From an uncultured Clostridia bacterium (GTDB taxonomy: Bacteria > Bacillota_A > Clostridia > Oscillospirales > Oscillospiraceae), in NCBI GenBank assembly GCA_946059285.1, contig CAMGMW010000090.1:1-5645 (forward strand): a DNA stretch of 5,645 bases, read 5' to 3'. Below the pieces are notes generated by a model. That model did no database searches and was not told where the DNA came from. It saw only the letters and a list, made by a program, of their open reading frames with translations. Position 1 is the stretch's first letter; each line of letters begins with the position of its first letter. Shown piece after piece: positions 5,608 to 5,645 of the stretch. A program made the translations under genes and the position numbers.

Positions 5608-5629
5608 CAAAAGTTTTTCAAAAGTTTTT
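5608..5629. repeat. Tandem 11-bp repeat upstream of the ROK promoter
   Basis: CAAAAGTTTTT occurs twice in direct tandem (5608-5618 and 5619-5629), immediately upstream of the -35. Each unit is nearly self-complementary and AT-rich, so it may be an UP-element-like curved tract or a regulator site. No regulator is recognised. Confidence 0.5.
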
Positions 5630-5645
5630 CCGTCTTGTGTTGAGT

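Noticed and set aside
5548..5610. N-terminal extension of the ROK kinase to 5610 or to the ATGs at 5580-5575
   Set aside because: The added codons run through the TATAAT promoter and the ribosome site, and ROK kinases normally begin a few residues before the DVGGT loop, as with the 5547 start.
4696..5643. Long plus-strand ORF opposite the ROK kinase
   Set aside because: It is antisense to a gene with intact catalytic and zinc motifs, and it has no recognisable domain or start signal.
5601..5645. Replication origin suggested by the DnaA-box-like 9-mer and AT-rich repeats
   Set aside because: Only one box is present, with no cluster, no unwinding region of adequate length and no dnaA or dnaN gene in view.

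Overview
The window looks like chromosome from a fairly GC-rich, Gram-positive Clostridia-type bacterium (Bacillota, possibly a gut Oscillospirales member; the rank is inference). Reasons: strong AGGAGG-type ribosome binding sites, sigma-A-type promoters, a CIRCE/HrcA heat-shock operator, a secreted S-layer-homology (SLH) surface protein carrying BspA-type leucine-rich repeats, a DUF6512-like membrane protein and a ROK-family glucokinase. No mobile element, tRNA, rRNA or CRISPR array was seen.

Layout. Positions 1-64 hold a perfect CIRCE operator and a leftward promoter, so a chaperone operon (groESL- or dnaK-type) probably begins just off the left edge. Positions 181-666 (+) encode a five-helix membrane protein. 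Positions 667-857 hold the promoter and leader of the large gene, with two inverted repeats placed as operators or leader structures might be. Positions 858-4013 (+) encode a 1051-residue exported SLH protein, closed by a strong intrinsic terminator (4047-4083). Its ectodomain has the order A-B-A-B', and the two A-B blocks are identical over 954 bp, which indicates a very recent in-frame duplication or an assembly problem.

The stretch from 4084 to 4593 is not empty. On the minus strand it holds two small ORFs with good ribosome binding sites: one of 52 residues (4303-4461) and one of 54 residues (4086-4250) in which 15 residues are cysteine, including three CCC triplets. They lie downstream of the ROK kinase gene (4594-5547, minus). 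Between that gene and the small ORFs is a hairpin followed by five T that also contains the ribosome binding site of the 52-residue ORF.

Working together: the genes are mostly independent units. The SLH gene and the leftward ROK/small-ORF group converge on the terminator near 4047-4083. The kinase feeds glucose (or a related sugar) into central metabolism, the SLH protein decorates the cell wall, and the chaperone operator belongs to a neighbouring operon. The least explained items are the cysteine-rich peptide gene and its partner ORF, the identical repeats in the surface protein, and an approximately 90-residue module preceding each leucine-rich segment.
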